Positions 31,357 through 41,284 of a stretch of 64,000 bases of DNA are shown here, piece after piece (positions within the stretch are counted from its first letter, which is position 1; every line of letters starts with the position of its first letter). The notes below the pieces were generated by a model. The model did no database searches, was not told the DNA's origin, and saw nothing but the letters and a program-made list of their open reading frames with translations. The stretch is from Rhodospirillales bacterium (GTDB taxonomy: Bacteria > Pseudomonadota > Alphaproteobacteria > Rhodospirillales > JASLLZ01), in assembly GCA_030746775.1 (NCBI GenBank), contig JASLLZ010000006.1:1-64000 (forward strand), in the 5' to 3' direction. A program made the position numbers and the translations under genes.

Positions 31357-33762
31357 TCAGGCGCGCAGCGTTCCCCCGGTCGCTTTCTCGACGGCGGCCA
31401 CAACCTTGTTCGAGACCGCTTCGATCTCGGCGTCGGTGAGGGTTTTTTCCCTGGGCTGAAGGGTGACGGTGATGGCGAGGGACTTGCGGCCTGCCTCAAG
31501 CGCCCCGCCCGAGAACACGTCGAAAAGACCAACGTCGATGATAAGCTTGGGTTCGGCGCCGCGGGCCGCGCCGAGGACCGCCCCGGCGGCCACCCCTTCG
31601 TCGACGACAAAGGCGAAATCGCGCTCCACCGGATGGAGCGGCGACATATCGAGCGCCGGCCGGGCGGCGCTTTTGCGCGCCTTGGCCGGCGGCAGGGCGT
31701 CGAGGAATATCTCGACGCCGGCGACCGGACCCTTGACGCCCATGCGGCGCAAGACCCTCGGATGGACCTCGCCGAAATGGGCCAGCACCGTCTTGGGGCC
31801 GAGCTTCAGGCGTCCCGAGCGGCCCGGGTGGTACCAGCCGGGCGCCTCGGGGTCGACCTGCAATTTGTCGATCGGCACGCCAAGGGCGGCCAGGACGGCC
31901 AGGGCATCGGCCTTGGCGTCGAAGGCGTCCACCGGGCGCGCCGGGGCGGACCAGTTGCGCGGCTCCCAGCACCCCGAACGCGCCGCCGCCGCCACCATGG
32001 CCTGGTCTGGGGGTGCGTCGCCGGCGTATTGCGGCCCGATCTCGAACAAGGCGGCGTCGGCCAGGCCGCGGTCGGCGTTGCGCCCGGCCGCGGCGATCAG
32101 GTTGGGCAACAGGCAGGGCCGCATGACGTCTAGATCGCTGCTGATCGGGTTGACCAGGCGTGTCGTCTCGGGCACGCCGCCGAACAGCCCGGCTTGCGCC
32201 CCGGCCATGAACGATACCGTTACCGCCTCGACCAGGCCGCGCCCGGCAAGCACGCGCCGCGCCCGCGAGCGCCGTTGCTGTTCCTTGGTCAGGGCCGGCG
32301 CCGGCAGGGGATGGTCTTGCGCCATGGGCACCGCCGGCACCCGGTCGTAGCCGTATATGCGCACCACCTCTTCGACCAGGCAGGCTTCGCCGACTATGTC
32401 GCTTCGCCACGACGGAACCGAGACCCGGAGCACAAGGCCCTCGCCGGCGACGCCGAAACCCAGTGTTGTAAGGATGCGTTCGATCTCGCCGGCCGCCAAT
32501 TCGACGCCGCCAAGCGCCATGACCCGGTCCACCCTCAAGGTGATATCGCGGCTTCCCTCGGGCTCGGCGCCGGCGATGACGAGTTCGGAAGCCTCGCCGC
32601 CGCACAGATCGAGCGCCAGGCGGGTGGCGATCTCCATGCCGTCGATCAGGAAGGCCGGGTCGATGCCGCGTTCGAAGCGATAGCGGGCATCCGATTGAAG
32701 ATCCAGCTTGCGTCCCGTCGCCGCCGTGCGCAGGGGGTCGAAATAGGCCGCCTCGATGAACACGTTGACGGTGTCGCCGGTACAGCCCGTGCGCATGCCG
32801 CCCATGACGCCGCCCAGTGCCTCGGCGCCGCCTTCGTCGGCGATCACCGTCATGTCGCCGTCGAGGGTGTATTCCTTTTCATTGAGCGCCATCAACGTCT
32901 CGCCGGGCCGGGCCAGGCGCAGGTGAAGATCGCCCTCTACCTTGTCGGCGTCGAAGACGTGCAAGGGCCGGTTGAGGCCGATGGTGAGGAGGTTGGTGAT
33001 ATCGACCAGGGCCGAGATCGGCCTCAGCCCGATCGCTTCCAGGCGCTCCTTGAGCCAGTCCGGGCTGTCGCCGTTGACGACGCCGCGCAGGGTGCGGCCG
33101 ACGAAGTAGGGACAGGCGTCCAGCGTCTCCTTATCGAAGTCCAGATGCACGGCGATGGGGCTGGTGAAGGCGCCCGGGACCGCCTCGGCGTTCAGGGGCC
33201 TGAGGGTGCCCATGCCGGCCGCCGCCAGGTCGCGGGCGATGCCGCGCACGCCCAGGCAGTCGCCCCGGTTGGGGGTTATGGCGATGTCGATGATCGGATC
33301 GTCGAGGCCCATGACCTGGGCGGCGGCGGCGCCGACGGGGGTATCGGCGGCCAGCTCGACAATGCCGTCGTGGTCCTCGCCGAGGCCCATCTCGCGCTCC
33401 GACAGCAACATGCCGTTGCTCACGACGCCCCGGATCTCGGCCTTGTCGAAGGTATGTCCCGGCCCCGGCAGGTAGGAGCCGGCGGGGGCGAAGACGGCCT
33501 TCATTCCGGTCACCGCGTTGGGGGCGCCGCATACCACCTCGACCTCGCCGGCGGCGGTCTCGACCCGGCATACCTTGAGGCGGTCGGCGTTGGGGTGGGG
33601 TTTGGCCTCGATGACGCGGGCGGCGGTGAAACCGCTCAGGCCCTCGGCACGGTCGGTCACCTCTTCGACCTCGAGGCCGATCATGCTCAGGGTCTCGGCG
33701 ATGGCACCGACGGTTGCGTCGGTGTCCAGGTGCTCCTTGAGCCAACCGAGGGTGAATTTCAT
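31357..33762 (-). CDS. pheT: Phenylalanyl-tRNA synthetase beta subunit
   Basis: The 801-residue subunit contains the N-terminal tRNA-binding (EMAP-like) domain with VVCGAPN, the B3/B4 editing domain, the B5 domain and the C-terminal anticodon-binding FDX-ACB domain ([17 protein letters not shown] onward). Together with PheS it forms the alpha2-beta2 enzyme charging tRNA-Phe. The length is normal. Its start overlaps the pheS stop as ATGA, so the subunits are translated in a coupled way. Confidence 0.95.
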   Translation of the reverse strand: MKFTLGWLKEHLDTDATVGAIAETLSMIGLEVEEVTDRAEGLSGFTAARVIEAKPHPNADRLKVCRVETAAGEVEVVCGAPNAVTGMKAVFAPAGSYLPGPGHTFDKAEIRGVVSNGMLLSEREMGLGEDHDGIVELAADTPVGAAAAQVMGLDDPIIDIAITPNRGDCLGVRGIARDLAAAGMGTLRPLNAEAVPGAFTSPIAVHLDFDKETLDACPYFVGRTLRGVVNGDSPDWLKERLEAIGLRPISALVDITNLLTIGLNRPLHVFDADKVEGDLHLRLARPGETLMALNEKEYTLDGDMTVIADEGGAEALGGVMGGMRTGCTGDTVNVFIEAAYFDPLRTAATGRKLDLQSDARYRFERGIDPAFLIDGMEIATRLALDLCGGEASELVIAGAEPEGSRDITLRVDRVMALGGVELAAGEIERILTTLGFGVAGEGLVLRVSVPSWRSDIVGEACLVEEVVRIYGYDRVPAVPMAQDHPLPAPALTKEQQRRSRARRVLAGRGLVEAVTVSFMAGAQAGLFGGVPETTRLVNPISSDLDVMRPCLLPNLIAAAGRNADRGLADAALFEIGPQYAGDAPPDQAMVAAAARSGCWEPRNWSAPARPVDAFDAKADALAVLAALGVPIDKLQVDPEAPGWYHPGRSGRLKLGPKTVLAHFGEVHPRVLRRMGVKGPVAGVEIFLDALPPAKARKSAARPALDMSPLHPVERDFAFVVDEGVAAGAVLGAARGAEPKLIIDVGLFDVFSGGALEAGRKSLAITVTLQPREKTLTDAEIEAVSNKVVAAVEKATGGTLRA

Positions 33763-34832
33763 GGGTCCAGCCCCGCCGTCATGGTCGGCAGGTCGAGAGC
33801 GGCGAAGCCGTAATGGCGCAGCCAGCGCAGGTCGGAATCGAAAAAGGTGCGCAAGTCGGGGATGCCGTACTTGAGCATGGCCAGGCGCTCGACGCCCATG
33901 CCGAAGGCGAAGCCCTGATAGCGCTCCGCGTCGATGCCGCAGTTCTCCAAGACCTTCGGGTTGACCATGCCGGAGCCCAGGATTTCCAGCCAGTCGTCGC
34001 CGCCGATGCGCAAGGTGCCGTCCGCGCGGGTGCAGCCGATATCCACTTCCGCCGACGGTTCGGTGAAGGGAAAGTAGCTCGGCCGGAAACGCACCGGCAG
34101 GTCGTCTATGCCGAAAAAGGCGCGGCAGAAATCGATCAGGCAGCCCTTGAGGTGGCCGAAATGAGTGCTCTCGTCGACGACCAGACCCTCGACCTGATGA
34201 AACATCGGCGAGTGGGTGGCGTCCGAATCGCAGCGATAGGTGCGCCCCGGCACGATGATCGAAAGCGGCGGCGCGGTTTCCATCATGGTGCGGATCTGCA
34301 CCGGCGAGGTATGGGTGCGCAGCACCATGCGGGCGCCGTCCTTGGTGCCGGGAAGATAGAAGGTGTCGTGTTCCTGGCGCGCCGGATGTTCGGGCGGGAT
34401 GTTCAGCGCCGTGAAGTTGTGCCAGTCGTCCTCGATGTCGGGGCCTTCGGCGACCGAGAACCCCATTTCGGCGAAGATGGCGATGACCTCGTCGATGGTC
34501 TGGCTGATGGGGTGGATGGAGCCCGCCGCCCGGGGCCGCGCCGGCAAGGTGACGTCGACCCGTTCGTCGGCCAGGCGGGCGTCGAGATCGGCGTCGGCCA
34601 GGTCTTCGCGCCGGGCCTCGATGGCGGCGCCGATGGCGTCCTTGAGCTGGTTCAGCGCCGCGCCGATGGTTTTCCTTTGATCCGCCTCAACCGTGCCCAA
34701 TCCCTTCATCAGCGCCGTGACGCGGCCCTTGCGGCCAAGCGCCGCGACGCGCACGGCCTCGAGCGCCTGGGCGTCGCCGGCCCCGGCGACGGCGGCCATC
34801 AGCTCGGTTCGGAGCGCGTCCAGGTCTTCCAT
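33759..34832 (-). CDS. pheS: Phenylalanyl-tRNA synthetase alpha subunit
   Basis: The 357-residue catalytic subunit has the N-terminal coiled coil, then the class II motifs: the HPxxQEHDTFY region, [26 protein letters not shown], and motif 3 as [10 protein letters not shown]. It aminoacylates tRNA-Phe with PheT. The ATG at 34832 has GGCGGAA upstream and gives the standard [11 protein letters not shown] beginning. It follows rplT across a terminator-like hairpin. Confidence 0.95.
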   Translation of the reverse strand: MEDLDALRTELMAAVAGAGDAQALEAVRVAALGRKGRVTALMKGLGTVEADQRKTIGAALNQLKDAIGAAIEARREDLADADLDARLADERVDVTLPARPRAAGSIHPISQTIDEVIAIFAEMGFSVAEGPDIEDDWHNFTALNIPPEHPARQEHDTFYLPGTKDGARMVLRTHTSPVQIRTMMETAPPLSIIVPGRTYRCDSDATHSPMFHQVEGLVVDESTHFGHLKGCLIDFCRAFFGIDDLPVRFRPSYFPFTEPSAEVDIGCTRADGTLRIGGDDWLEILGSGMVNPKVLENCGIDAERYQGFAFGMGVERLAMLKYGIPDLRTFFDSDLRWLRHYGFAALDLPTMTAGLDP

Positions 34833-34858
34833 TGTCGTTCCGCCGCCCTGTGGTAACG

Positions 34859-34887
34859 AAAAGGGGGCCGCCTGTCGGCCGGCCCCC
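34859..34887 (-). terminator. Hairpin between rplT and pheS (terminator or attenuator)
   Basis: On the minus strand a stem of about eight GC pairs (GGGGGCCG with CGGCCCCC) is followed by TTTTC. It would end or reduce transcription from rpmI-rplT before pheST. Attenuation of pheST is known in enterobacteria, but I see no phenylalanine-rich leader here. Confidence 0.65.
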
Positions 34888-34917
34888 GCAATCACATCGC
34901 CCGATCGGGGACCCCGG

Positions 34918-35283
34918 TCAAGCGGCCTCGGTGATGGCGGCCTGGGCCCGGTCGACCAAGGCCTTGAACCCGTCGGGTTCGTGAATGGCGAGATCGGACA
35001 GCACCTTGCGGTCGATCTCGATACCCGCCTTGGCCAGGCCGTTCATGAACTGGGAATAGCTCAGGCCGTGCTGGCGGGCGCCGGCGTTGATGCGCTGGAT
35101 CCACAGGCGCCTGAACGAGCGCTTGCGCGTGCGCCGGTCGCGGTAGGCGTATTGCAGGCCCTTTTCGACGCGCTGGATGGCGGCGCGGAAGGTGTTCTTG
35201 TTGCGGGCCCGGTAACCGCGGGCCTTGGCGATCAGTTTCTTGTGCCGGGCGTGGGTGGTGACGCCCCTTTTGACGCGAGCCAT
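34918..35283 (-). CDS. rplT: 50S ribosomal protein L20
   Basis: The 121-residue basic protein is a full-length L20, needed for assembly of the large subunit. The N-terminus [16 protein letters not shown] and the internal [19 protein letters not shown] are diagnostic. It lies 12 bases after rpmI, in the conserved rpmI-rplT-pheST order. infC, often upstream in other bacteria, is not here; a divergent BON gene occupies that place. Confidence 0.96.
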   Translation of the reverse strand: MARVKRGVTTHARHKKLIAKARGYRARNKNTFRAAIQRVEKGLQYAYRDRRTRKRSFRRLWIQRINAGARQHGLSYSQFMNGLAKAGIEIDRKVLSDLAIHEPDGFKALVDRAQAAITEAA

Positions 35284-35295
35284 GTCGGGGCCTCC

Positions 35296-35493
35296 TCAGC
35301 CGTTGGGCATGTAGGACTTGATGATGCGCGAATCCGAGCGGCCCAGGATCCTGGTGCCGCGCGCATTGCGCTTCATCTTCTGCGAACGGCGCCGCAGCAT
35401 GTGGTTCTTGCGCGAGAAATTGGCCCGGACCTTGCCCGTGGCGGTGAGGCGAAAGCGCTTCTTGGCGCTGGCCTTGGTCTTCATCTTGGGCAT
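35296..35493 (-). CDS. rpmI: 50S ribosomal protein L35
   Basis: The 65-residue basic protein begins MPKMKTKASAKKRF and has the HMLRRRSQKMKRN segment of L35. The open frame extends far upstream, but the ATG at 35493, with AGGAAG upstream, matches the family length. It heads the operon with rplT, pheS and pheT. Confidence 0.95.
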   Translation of the reverse strand: MPKMKTKASAKKRFRLTATGKVRANFSRKNHMLRRRSQKMKRNARGTRILGRSDSRIIKSYMPNG

Positions 35494-35596
35494 TTGGTTG
35501 TTTCCTTCCTGAAGGGTGGCGGCGAGCGCCGATGACGCGCGCCCCAAGCGGCTGGGCATGCCCACGCCGGACCGCTTGTGAGGCGCGAAGGCGAGG

Positions 35597-35625
35597 GTTA
35601 TAGCGGCTCGCCCGGTTGATTGCAA
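35597..35625 (-). promoter_or_regulatory. Sigma70-like promoter of rpmI-rplT-pheST
   Basis: TTGCAA and TATAAC are separated by 17 bases on the minus strand, about 100 bases before rpmI, leaving room for an untranslated leader. Confidence 0.65.
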
Positions 35626-35677
35626 GGCACCGCCAACTAACTCTTTCGGCCCGGCGCCGAGCCCACTAAACTGCCCC

Positions 35678-36304
35678 ATGGCCTGGAACACGATCAGCGG
35701 CGGCGGACGGCGGCGAACCCGGTTCGGGGTTGCGGCAACGCTGGTCCTGTGCCTGGCCGCCGGCGCCGTTTTGTCCGGTTGCGCCGGCACGGCGGTCGGG
35801 GTCGGCGCCACGGCCGGCGTCGCCGCCTATCAGGAACGCGGCTTCGAGGGCGCGGCGCGCGACCTCAAGACCCAGGCCGCGATTACCGAATTGTGGTTCA
35901 ATTTCGATCATACCTTCGTCGTCCGCCTCGGCCTCAACGTCTACGAGGGCCGGGCCCTGCTGACCGGCGCCGTGGACGACGCGAAAGTGCGCGCCGACGC
36001 CGTGCGCCTGGCGTGGAAGGCGACGGCGGTCAAGGAGGTGCTCAACGAAATTCAGGTGACCGACGAGGGCGGACCCCTGGTGGTGGCGCGCGATACCTGG
36101 GTCACCGCCCAGCTGGCGTCGCGCATCACCTTCGACGAGACCATCCTGGCCATCAATTACGACATCGAAACGGTGACCGGAGTCGTCTACCTGATCGGCA
36201 TCGCCCAGAATCAGGCCGAAGTGGACCGGGTGACGGCCCATGCGCGGACCATCCCATACGTGAAGAAAATCATCAGCCACGTCCGCGTCAAGGGGGCGTC
36301 ATGA
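35678..36304 (+). CDS. BON-domain outer-membrane lipoprotein (DolP-like)
   Basis: The 208-residue protein has a lipoprotein signal with the lipobox LSGC, so the mature N-terminal cysteine would be near residue 35. Two BON domains follow, each with the ITxxLxxxxxxxxxNVyEGRALLTGAV-type pattern, read in pieces. The architecture is that of DolP/OsmY-like proteins that bind anionic lipids and support outer-membrane integrity. The next gene starts inside its stop codon. It is divergent from rpmI. Confidence 0.82.
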   Translation: MAWNTISGGGRRRTRFGVAATLVLCLAAGAVLSGCAGTAVGVGATAGVAAYQERGFEGAARDLKTQAAITELWFNFDHTFVVRLGLNVYEGRALLTGAVDDAKVRADAVRLAWKATAVKEVLNEIQVTDEGGPLVVARDTWVTAQLASRITFDETILAINYDIETVTGVVYLIGIAQNQAEVDRVTAHARTIPYVKKIISHVRVKGAS

Positions 36305-37134
36305 CCCTGAGCGCCGGGGCGCGCGCCCAACTGATCGCCGTCGGAACCCTGCCCGACGATGAAATAGACCTGGGTGAAGCGGCCCTGACCCTGGCTTCCA
36401 TCGACCGTCCGCGGGTCTCCATCGAGCCCTATCGCCGCCATCTGGCGCGCCTGGCGGCCGACGTCCGCGCCTATGTCGGCAATCACGGGGCGGGGCTGGA
36501 ATTGCGCGCCGAGGCCCTGGCTCAGGTCATCGCCAAGCGCTATGGCTACGCCGTCGACGAGGACATCGAAGACGTGGTCGAGGGCGCCAACCTGATGCAC
36601 GTCATCGACGCCCGCCGGGGCCTGGCGGTCGGCGTCGGTATCGTTTACATCCACGTCGCCGCCAGCCTGGGATGGGCCATCGAAGGGTTGGATTTTCCGA
36701 CCCGTTTTCCCCTGCGTCTCGAACACCGGGGCCAGCGCGCCATCGTCGATCCCGCCGCCGGGGCGCGTATCGTCGGCGCGGCCGACCTGCGCGGTCTTCT
36801 AAAGGCCCTGGTCGGCAACCACGCCGAGCTCGATCCGTCGCGCTATCGGGGCTTGGGCAAGCGGGATATCTTGTTGCGCCTGCAAAACGACATAAAAATC
36901 TACCTGCTGCGCCGCGAGAAGTTGGACCAGGCCCTGGAACGGGTCGAAACGGCGCTTCTGTTCGCCCCCGACGCGGCGCTTCTATGGCGCGAGGCCGGCC
37001 TTCTGCATGCCCACCTCGACAACGTCAAGGAGGCGGTGGCGGCGTTGGAGGAATACATGCGCTGCAACGCCGGCGACGCGGTGCGCTACCGCACGTCGGT
37101 CCTGCTCCAGGAACTGCGCGGCCGGCTGGGGTAA
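36301..37134 (+). CDS. SirB1-family transglutaminase-like / TPR protein
   Basis: The 277-residue protein resembles SirB1. It has an N-terminal helical part, then NLMHVIDARRGLAVGVGIVYIHVAASLGW, the transglutaminase-like core motif (shown across two halves: NLMHVID and RRGLAVGVGIVY), and a C-terminal tetratricopeptide region ending in ALEEYMRCNAGD. The catalytic cysteine of true transglutaminases is not obvious, as is usual in SirB1 proteins. The start is the ATG overlapping the BON gene stop (ATGA). The role is unknown. Confidence 0.72.
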   Translation: MTLSAGARAQLIAVGTLPDDEIDLGEAALTLASIDRPRVSIEPYRRHLARLAADVRAYVGNHGAGLELRAEALAQVIAKRYGYAVDEDIEDVVEGANLMHVIDARRGLAVGVGIVYIHVAASLGWAIEGLDFPTRFPLRLEHRGQRAIVDPAAGARIVGAADLRGLLKALVGNHAELDPSRYRGLGKRDILLRLQNDIKIYLLRREKLDQALERVETALLFAPDAALLWREAGLLHAHLDNVKEAVAALEEYMRCNAGDAVRYRTSVLLQELRGRLG

Positions 37135-37157
37135 AGGAAAAGTTGTGTTGAATAATT

Positions 37158-37241
37158 ACGGCGCCAGCCCGCACCCCCTCCCGGCCACCCAGTGCCATTG
37201 TATGCTGTGGGTGGCCGGGAGGGGGTGCGGGCCGGTACCGC
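37158..37241. repeat. GC-rich palindrome family, complete copy
   Basis: Two arms of about 33 bases, differing at only a few positions from perfect pairing, flank a short loop containing cagtgccattgtatgctg. The loop is in the opposite orientation to the copy at 57117. The copy lies between the SirB1-like gene and gshB. Confidence 0.85.
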
Positions 37242-37263
37242 GCAATATTAAAGTGCCTTAGAC

Positions 37264-38217
37264 GTGGGACTTGTCGTCGCCATCCAGATGGATCCGGTCG
37301 AGACCATCGACATCGACGCCGATTCGACCTTCGTCCTGGCGCTCGAGGCGCAGAAGCGCGGCCACCGGCTTTATCATTATTTGACCCGCGAGCTGTCGTT
37401 CGCCGCCCCCCGGGTGACGGCCCGCGCGCGGGCCTTGGAGATGCGCCGCGTCAAGGGCGATCACTATACGCTTGGCGCCGATGAGGTCATCGATCTGAGC
37501 CAGGTCGACGTCGTCTTGATGCGCCAGGACCCGCCCTTCGACATGTCCTACATCACGGCGACCCATATTTTGGAGACCATTCACCCGGCGACCCTGGTGG
37601 TCAACGACCCGGCCGCCGTGCGCAACGCGCCGGAAAAGCTGTTCGTCACCCAGTTTCCCGACCTCATGCCGCCGACCCTGATCACGGCGGACCGCGACGC
37701 CATTACCGATTTTCGCGCCCAGCACGGCGACATCATCGTCAAGCCCCTGTTCGGCAACGGCGGCGCCGGGGTTTTCCACATCGGGCCCGAGAACGAAAAC
37801 CTCAACGCGCTCTTGGAAATGTTCGACGGGCTGTATCGCGAACCGATCATCGTCCAGGCCTATATGAAAGAGGTGCGCCAGGGCGACAAGCGCATCATCT
37901 TGGTCGACGGCAAACCCGTGGGCGCCATCAACCGCATCCCCGAGGCGGGCGAGGCCAGGGCCAACATGCACGCCGGCGCGACGCCGACCAAATCGGCCCT
38001 GGACGCGCGCGACCACGAGATTTGCGAGGCCATCGGCCCGGCCTTGAGGGAACGCGGGATGATCTTCACCGGCATCGACATCATCGGCGGCAAACTGACC
38101 GAGATCAACGTCACCTCGCCGACCGGTTTGCAGGAAATCAACCGCTTCGACGGCGTCGCCCTGGAAGCGGCGATCTGGGACGCCATCGAAGACCGCCTGG
38201 CGCGGACCCAAAGTTGA
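37264..38217 (+). CDS. gshB: Glutathione synthetase
   Basis: The 317-residue ATP-grasp enzyme ligates glycine to gamma-glutamylcysteine. It has the N-terminal AIQMDP start of the family, [10 protein letters not shown], the ATP-grasp GNGGAGVF loop, and the C-terminal [12 protein letters not shown] metal and substrate motif. The start is GTG, just after the palindromic repeat and with no clear ribosome site. An ATG eight codons later is an alternative but would remove conserved residues. gshA is not in the window. Confidence 0.93.
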   Translation: MGLVVAIQMDPVETIDIDADSTFVLALEAQKRGHRLYHYLTRELSFAAPRVTARARALEMRRVKGDHYTLGADEVIDLSQVDVVLMRQDPPFDMSYITATHILETIHPATLVVNDPAAVRNAPEKLFVTQFPDLMPPTLITADRDAITDFRAQHGDIIVKPLFGNGGAGVFHIGPENENLNALLEMFDGLYREPIIVQAYMKEVRQGDKRIILVDGKPVGAINRIPEAGEARANMHAGATPTKSALDARDHEICEAIGPALRERGMIFTGIDIIGGKLTEINVTSPTGLQEINRFDGVALEAAIWDAIEDRLARTQS

Positions 38218-38237
38218 ACGAAAGAGGAAGCCCTGCG

Positions 38238-38969
38238 ATGACCGGCGGGCCGGGAATCCCATTCAACACCTTTACCATCGTCGCCAGGTGCGAGACCACT
38301 GGCGCGCTCGGCATCTGTCTGGCGTCGAGCCCGCTGACCGTTGCCTCGCGCTGCCCCTTCCTGCGCGCCGGCGTCGGGGCGGTGTCGACCCAGGCCAACA
38401 CCAACCCCAAGCTGGGCCCCGCCGCCCTCGATCTATTGGCATCCGGCAAAAGCCCGGCCCAGGCCATCGAGGCGCTACGCTCCGACGACCCCTGGATCGA
38501 CCACCGCCAGATCGGCATCGTCGACGCGGCCGGGCGCTCGGCCGCCTTCACCGGGCCCAAGACCGCCGCCTGGGCGAGCCACGAGACCGGCCCCGGCTTC
38601 GTCGCCATGGGCAACAACCTGATCGGCGAGCCGGTCGTCCAGGCAATCGCCGAAAGCTACCGCGCGTCGGCCGCCGAGCCGGTGTTCGAGGAACGCCTGA
38701 TGGCCGCCGTCGAGGCCGGCCGCGACGCCGGCGGCCAGGCAATCGGCCACCTGTCGGGCGGCATGATCGTCTGCGGCGACGATCCCCACCCGCGCACCGA
38801 CCTGCGCATAGAGATGGCCAACCCGACGCCGCAAGAAGGCGGTGACGCGGTCGACGACCTACGCCGCGTCTTCGACGCCTTCAAGCCACTGATCCCGTAT
38901 TACCAGCAATGGCCAGGCAACCCGGACATGGATGATTGGCAAACGTGGTTGAAGAAGAACGCGGGGTGA
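38238..38969 (+). CDS. DUF1028 family protein
   Basis: The 243-residue protein begins MTGGPGIPFNTFTIVARC and has the GAVSTQANTNP and TGPKTAAWA motifs of the DUF1028 family. The family has an Ntn-hydrolase-like fold, and members are often encoded near peptidases or amidases. GAGGAAG upstream of the ATG supports the start. It follows gshB by 20 bases. An amide-cleaving activity is possible but not shown by the sequence alone. Confidence 0.78.
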   Translation: MTGGPGIPFNTFTIVARCETTGALGICLASSPLTVASRCPFLRAGVGAVSTQANTNPKLGPAALDLLASGKSPAQAIEALRSDDPWIDHRQIGIVDAAGRSAAFTGPKTAAWASHETGPGFVAMGNNLIGEPVVQAIAESYRASAAEPVFEERLMAAVEAGRDAGGQAIGHLSGGMIVCGDDPHPRTDLRIEMANPTPQEGGDAVDDLRRVFDAFKPLIPYYQQWPGNPDMDDWQTWLKKNAG

Positions 38970-39335
38970 GGGGGTGACTTATCAACAAGACGGTGCGCAC
39001 CCCTTGAAGTTGGCTCTTTCTCGTATATATTGTGATCTAGGAGAGAGGTGATACCTACATGTAGGGCTTCCTGATTATCCTGCCTAGTCGAGAAAATGAG
39101 TGAATTGGCGCCGTGGACATGACCGATGTGTCGCCGCCTGTAGTTTACCATCCAACCATTGACCCTGACCGATGGCCTCTGTTGTACGGGGGCCCATACT
39201 ATGATGTATCGCCCAGATTTCGAGAACAAGCTCGCGACTTCCTTGATCACACAAATGACCCAGAGGCATTCCCTGGCCTCCAGCCTGACCGCCCACAGCG
39301 CGACATGAAATGGAGAATAATTCTCTCGTTTGAAA
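38970..39335. other. AT-richer noncoding or degraded stretch
   Basis: This segment between the DUF1028 gene and the Rap1a-like gene is visibly less GC-rich than both sides. A plus-strand frame of 104 codons (from GTG 39113 to 39427) looks protein-like, but it has no ribosome site and its last 90 bases overlap the conserved part of the minus-strand gene, so I do not call it a gene. It may be an insertion that damaged the Rap1a-like gene. Confidence 0.4.
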
Positions 39336-39679
39336 AGAAGATTCAAAAGGGATATCGAGAGGGCGTCGGGGAAGAGTTGTGCTTCGCTCTGGTAGAAATG
39401 GATGATTTCCTTCACCGTCAGGGTTAGCGGCGGGCAGGTGAGGGTGCGCCTGGCCTTCAGGGTGTCCAGCGCATCCACCACGCCTTGGACATAGCCCAGG
39501 CATCGGCTGTCCGCCGGTGTTCCGGCCACGGGCTTTGCGGCCTCAATGCCTTCGCACAGTTGCAACAGTTGGCGGCCCGATAGCGGCCGGTCGTCATTCG
39601 CCGCCGAGGCCGCCGACGCGGTGAGCATGAATAACGCCGCCGCCATGGCGGCCCGCGCGGTCCGGGCCCGGCCTCTCAC
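39330..39679 (-). pseudogene. Rap1a/Tai-like secreted protein, C-terminus replaced
   Basis: From a GTG that overlaps the racemase stop (GTGA), the frame encodes a signal peptide with a basic start and cleavage near SAASA. A Rap1a-like domain follows with LSGRQLLQLCEG, SRCLGYVQGVVDA and a later CPP, whose cysteines fit the family. After about residue 115 the frame runs into AT-richer DNA and continues to 38900 with no similarity I recognise, overlapping the DUF1028 gene. I take this to mean the native end was lost. It is last in the hydantoin operon. Confidence 0.55.
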
Positions 39680-40335
39680 TTCGCTTCGGCCAGGCGGACG
39701 GCGCCGATGGCCATGGTGGTTGCCGCTTGGCTTGGTTCGACGACGGGCAGGCCGAGGGCCGATTCCAGGCCCCCCTTGTAGCGCGCCATGCCGGCGCAGC
39801 CCATGATCACCACGTCGGCGCCCCCCTCGTCGCGCAGCGCCGCCCCGGCGGCGGTCATGCGCGCCATCACCTTTTTTTCGTCCGCCAGTTCCGCGATGCC
39901 CATGCCGATGGGCCGGCTGGCGGCGAAGCGGGATTCGAGGCCCAGGGCGCAGACGTATCGTTCGTGGCGCCCCACCGAATCCTCCAGGATGGCGATGATG
40001 CCGAAGCGTTCGCCGCGCGTCATGGCGTTCAGCATGGCGCATTCGGCGATGCCGAAGACCGGGCGCGGGGTGGCGGCGCGGGCGAGGGACAGGCCCGGGT
40101 CGCTGAAGCACGCGATGACGTAGGCCGCCGCGTCGCGGTCCTCAACGGCGCGGCGGATCGGCTCGACGACGCTGTCCACGTCGGCCTGGCTTTCGATGCC
40201 GGGCGGGCCGTCGGCCAGGGTGATGCACTCGATCGCCGGGCCGCCCGCCATGCGCAGCGGCTCGAGGGCGGCATCGATGCCCTCGGTCACGGCGACCGTC
40301 GAGTTGGGATTGATGACCACGATTGGGGCGTTCAT
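39676..40335 (-). CDS. Asp/Glu/hydantoin racemase family protein, probable hydantoin racemase
   Basis: The 219-residue protein carries the family INPNST start and two cysteines, Cys76 in VIACFSDPGL and Cys180 in VIMGCAGM. These match the two catalytic cysteines of hydantoin racemase, which equilibrates D- and L-5-monosubstituted hydantoins. The ATG at 40335 has GAGG upstream and lies only seven bases after the carbamoylase stop; a GTG two codons earlier is possible. The position after D-hydantoinase and D-carbamoylase is the main support for this specificity over other amino acid racemases. Confidence 0.82.
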   Translation of the reverse strand: MNAPIVVINPNSTVAVTEGIDAALEPLRMAGGPAIECITLADGPPGIESQADVDSVVEPIRRAVEDRDAAAYVIACFSDPGLSLARAATPRPVFGIAECAMLNAMTRGERFGIIAILEDSVGRHERYVCALGLESRFAASRPIGMGIAELADEKKVMARMTAAGAALRDEGGADVVIMGCAGMARYKGGLESALGLPVVEPSQAATTMAIGAVRLAEAK

Positions 40336-40342
40336 GGCCACC

Positions 40343-41284
40343 TCACGCGTCTTCGGGCGGCACGACGCCGGTTTGCTCGGTGATCAGGCCGTAGTGTTCG
40401 ATGCGCCGGTGGGCGGCGAAGTTGAAGATGACCTCCTTGATATAGTTGCCGAGGTCGAGATCGCAGGTATAGGTGACGACCTCGTCGCCCTCGGTCATGG
40501 CCTGGGCGACGATCTCGCCGGTCGGCGCCACGATGCACGAACCGCCGTAGAGGCCGTGGCCGTCCTCCTTGCCCGCCTTGGCGCTGCCCACCACCCACAT
40601 GCCGTTCTGATAGGCCGCCGCCTGCATGCACAGGCGATGGTGAAACATGCGCAGGTGCAAGGGCTCGTCATGGTGGATGTTGGTGGTCGGCGTGTTGTAG
40701 CCCAGCACCACCATCTCAGCGCCCTGGAGCGCCATGACGCGGAAGGTCTCGGGCCAGCGCCGGTCGTTGCAGATGCACATGCCCATGACGCCGCCGAAGG
40801 CGCGCCACACCGGAAAGCCCAGGTCGCCGACCTCGAAATAGCGTTTCTCCAGGTGCTGAAAGGCGACGTCGGGGATGCGATGGGCATGGCCGGGCAGGTG
40901 CACCTTGCGGTACTTGCCGATGATGGCGCCGGCGCCATCGACCAGAATGGACGTGTTGAAGTGGCGCGGGGTGCCATTCTCCTCGGTCAGCTCGGCGTAG
41001 CCGAGATAGAAGCCGATGCCGAGCCGTGCCGCCGCGTCGAACAGGGGTTGGGTCGCCGGGTTCGGCATGGCGGTCTCGAAAAAGGCATCGATCTCGGCGG
41101 GGTCCTCCATCCAGTAGCGCGGAAAGAAGGTGGTCAGGGCCAGTTCGGGAAAGACCACAAGGCGGCAGCCCGACGCGTCGGCCTGATGCAGCATGGCGAT
41201 CAGGCGCTCGACCACCTGGGCGCGGCCCTCAGCCAGGTGGATGGGACCCAGCTGCGCCGCCGCGACCTTGAGGATGCGTGTCAT
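40343..41284 (-). CDS. N-carbamoyl-D-amino-acid amidohydrolase
   Basis: The 313-residue nitrilase-fold enzyme hydrolyses N-carbamoyl-D-amino acids to D-amino acids, carbon dioxide and ammonia. The Glu-Lys-Cys triad falls at Glu47 (VFPELAL), Lys127 (YRKVHLPGH) and Cys172 (CICNDRRWPE). This is the same numbering as the well studied Agrobacterium D-carbamoylase when its initiator Met is counted. The start overlaps the hydantoinase stop and has GAGGGAG upstream. The enzyme is full length and every key motif is present. Confidence 0.9.
   Translation of the reverse strand: MTRILKVAAAQLGPIHLAEGRAQVVERLIAMLHQADASGCRLVVFPELALTTFFPRYWMEDPAEIDAFFETAMPNPATQPLFDAAARLGIGFYLGYAELTEENGTPRHFNTSILVDGAGAIIGKYRKVHLPGHAHRIPDVAFQHLEKRYFEVGDLGFPVWRAFGGVMGMCICNDRRWPETFRVMALQGAEMVVLGYNTPTTNIHHDEPLHLRMFHHRLCMQAAAYQNGMWVVGSAKAGKEDGHGLYGGSCIVAPTGEIVAQAMTEGDEVVTYTCDLDLGNYIKEVIFNFAAHRRIEHYGLITEQTGVVPPEDA

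Noticed and set aside
39113-39427. A 104-codon plus-strand frame that looks protein-like
   Set aside because: It has only a GTG without a ribosome site, and its end overlaps the conserved part of the Rap1a-like gene on the other strand. It is kept only as a remark.
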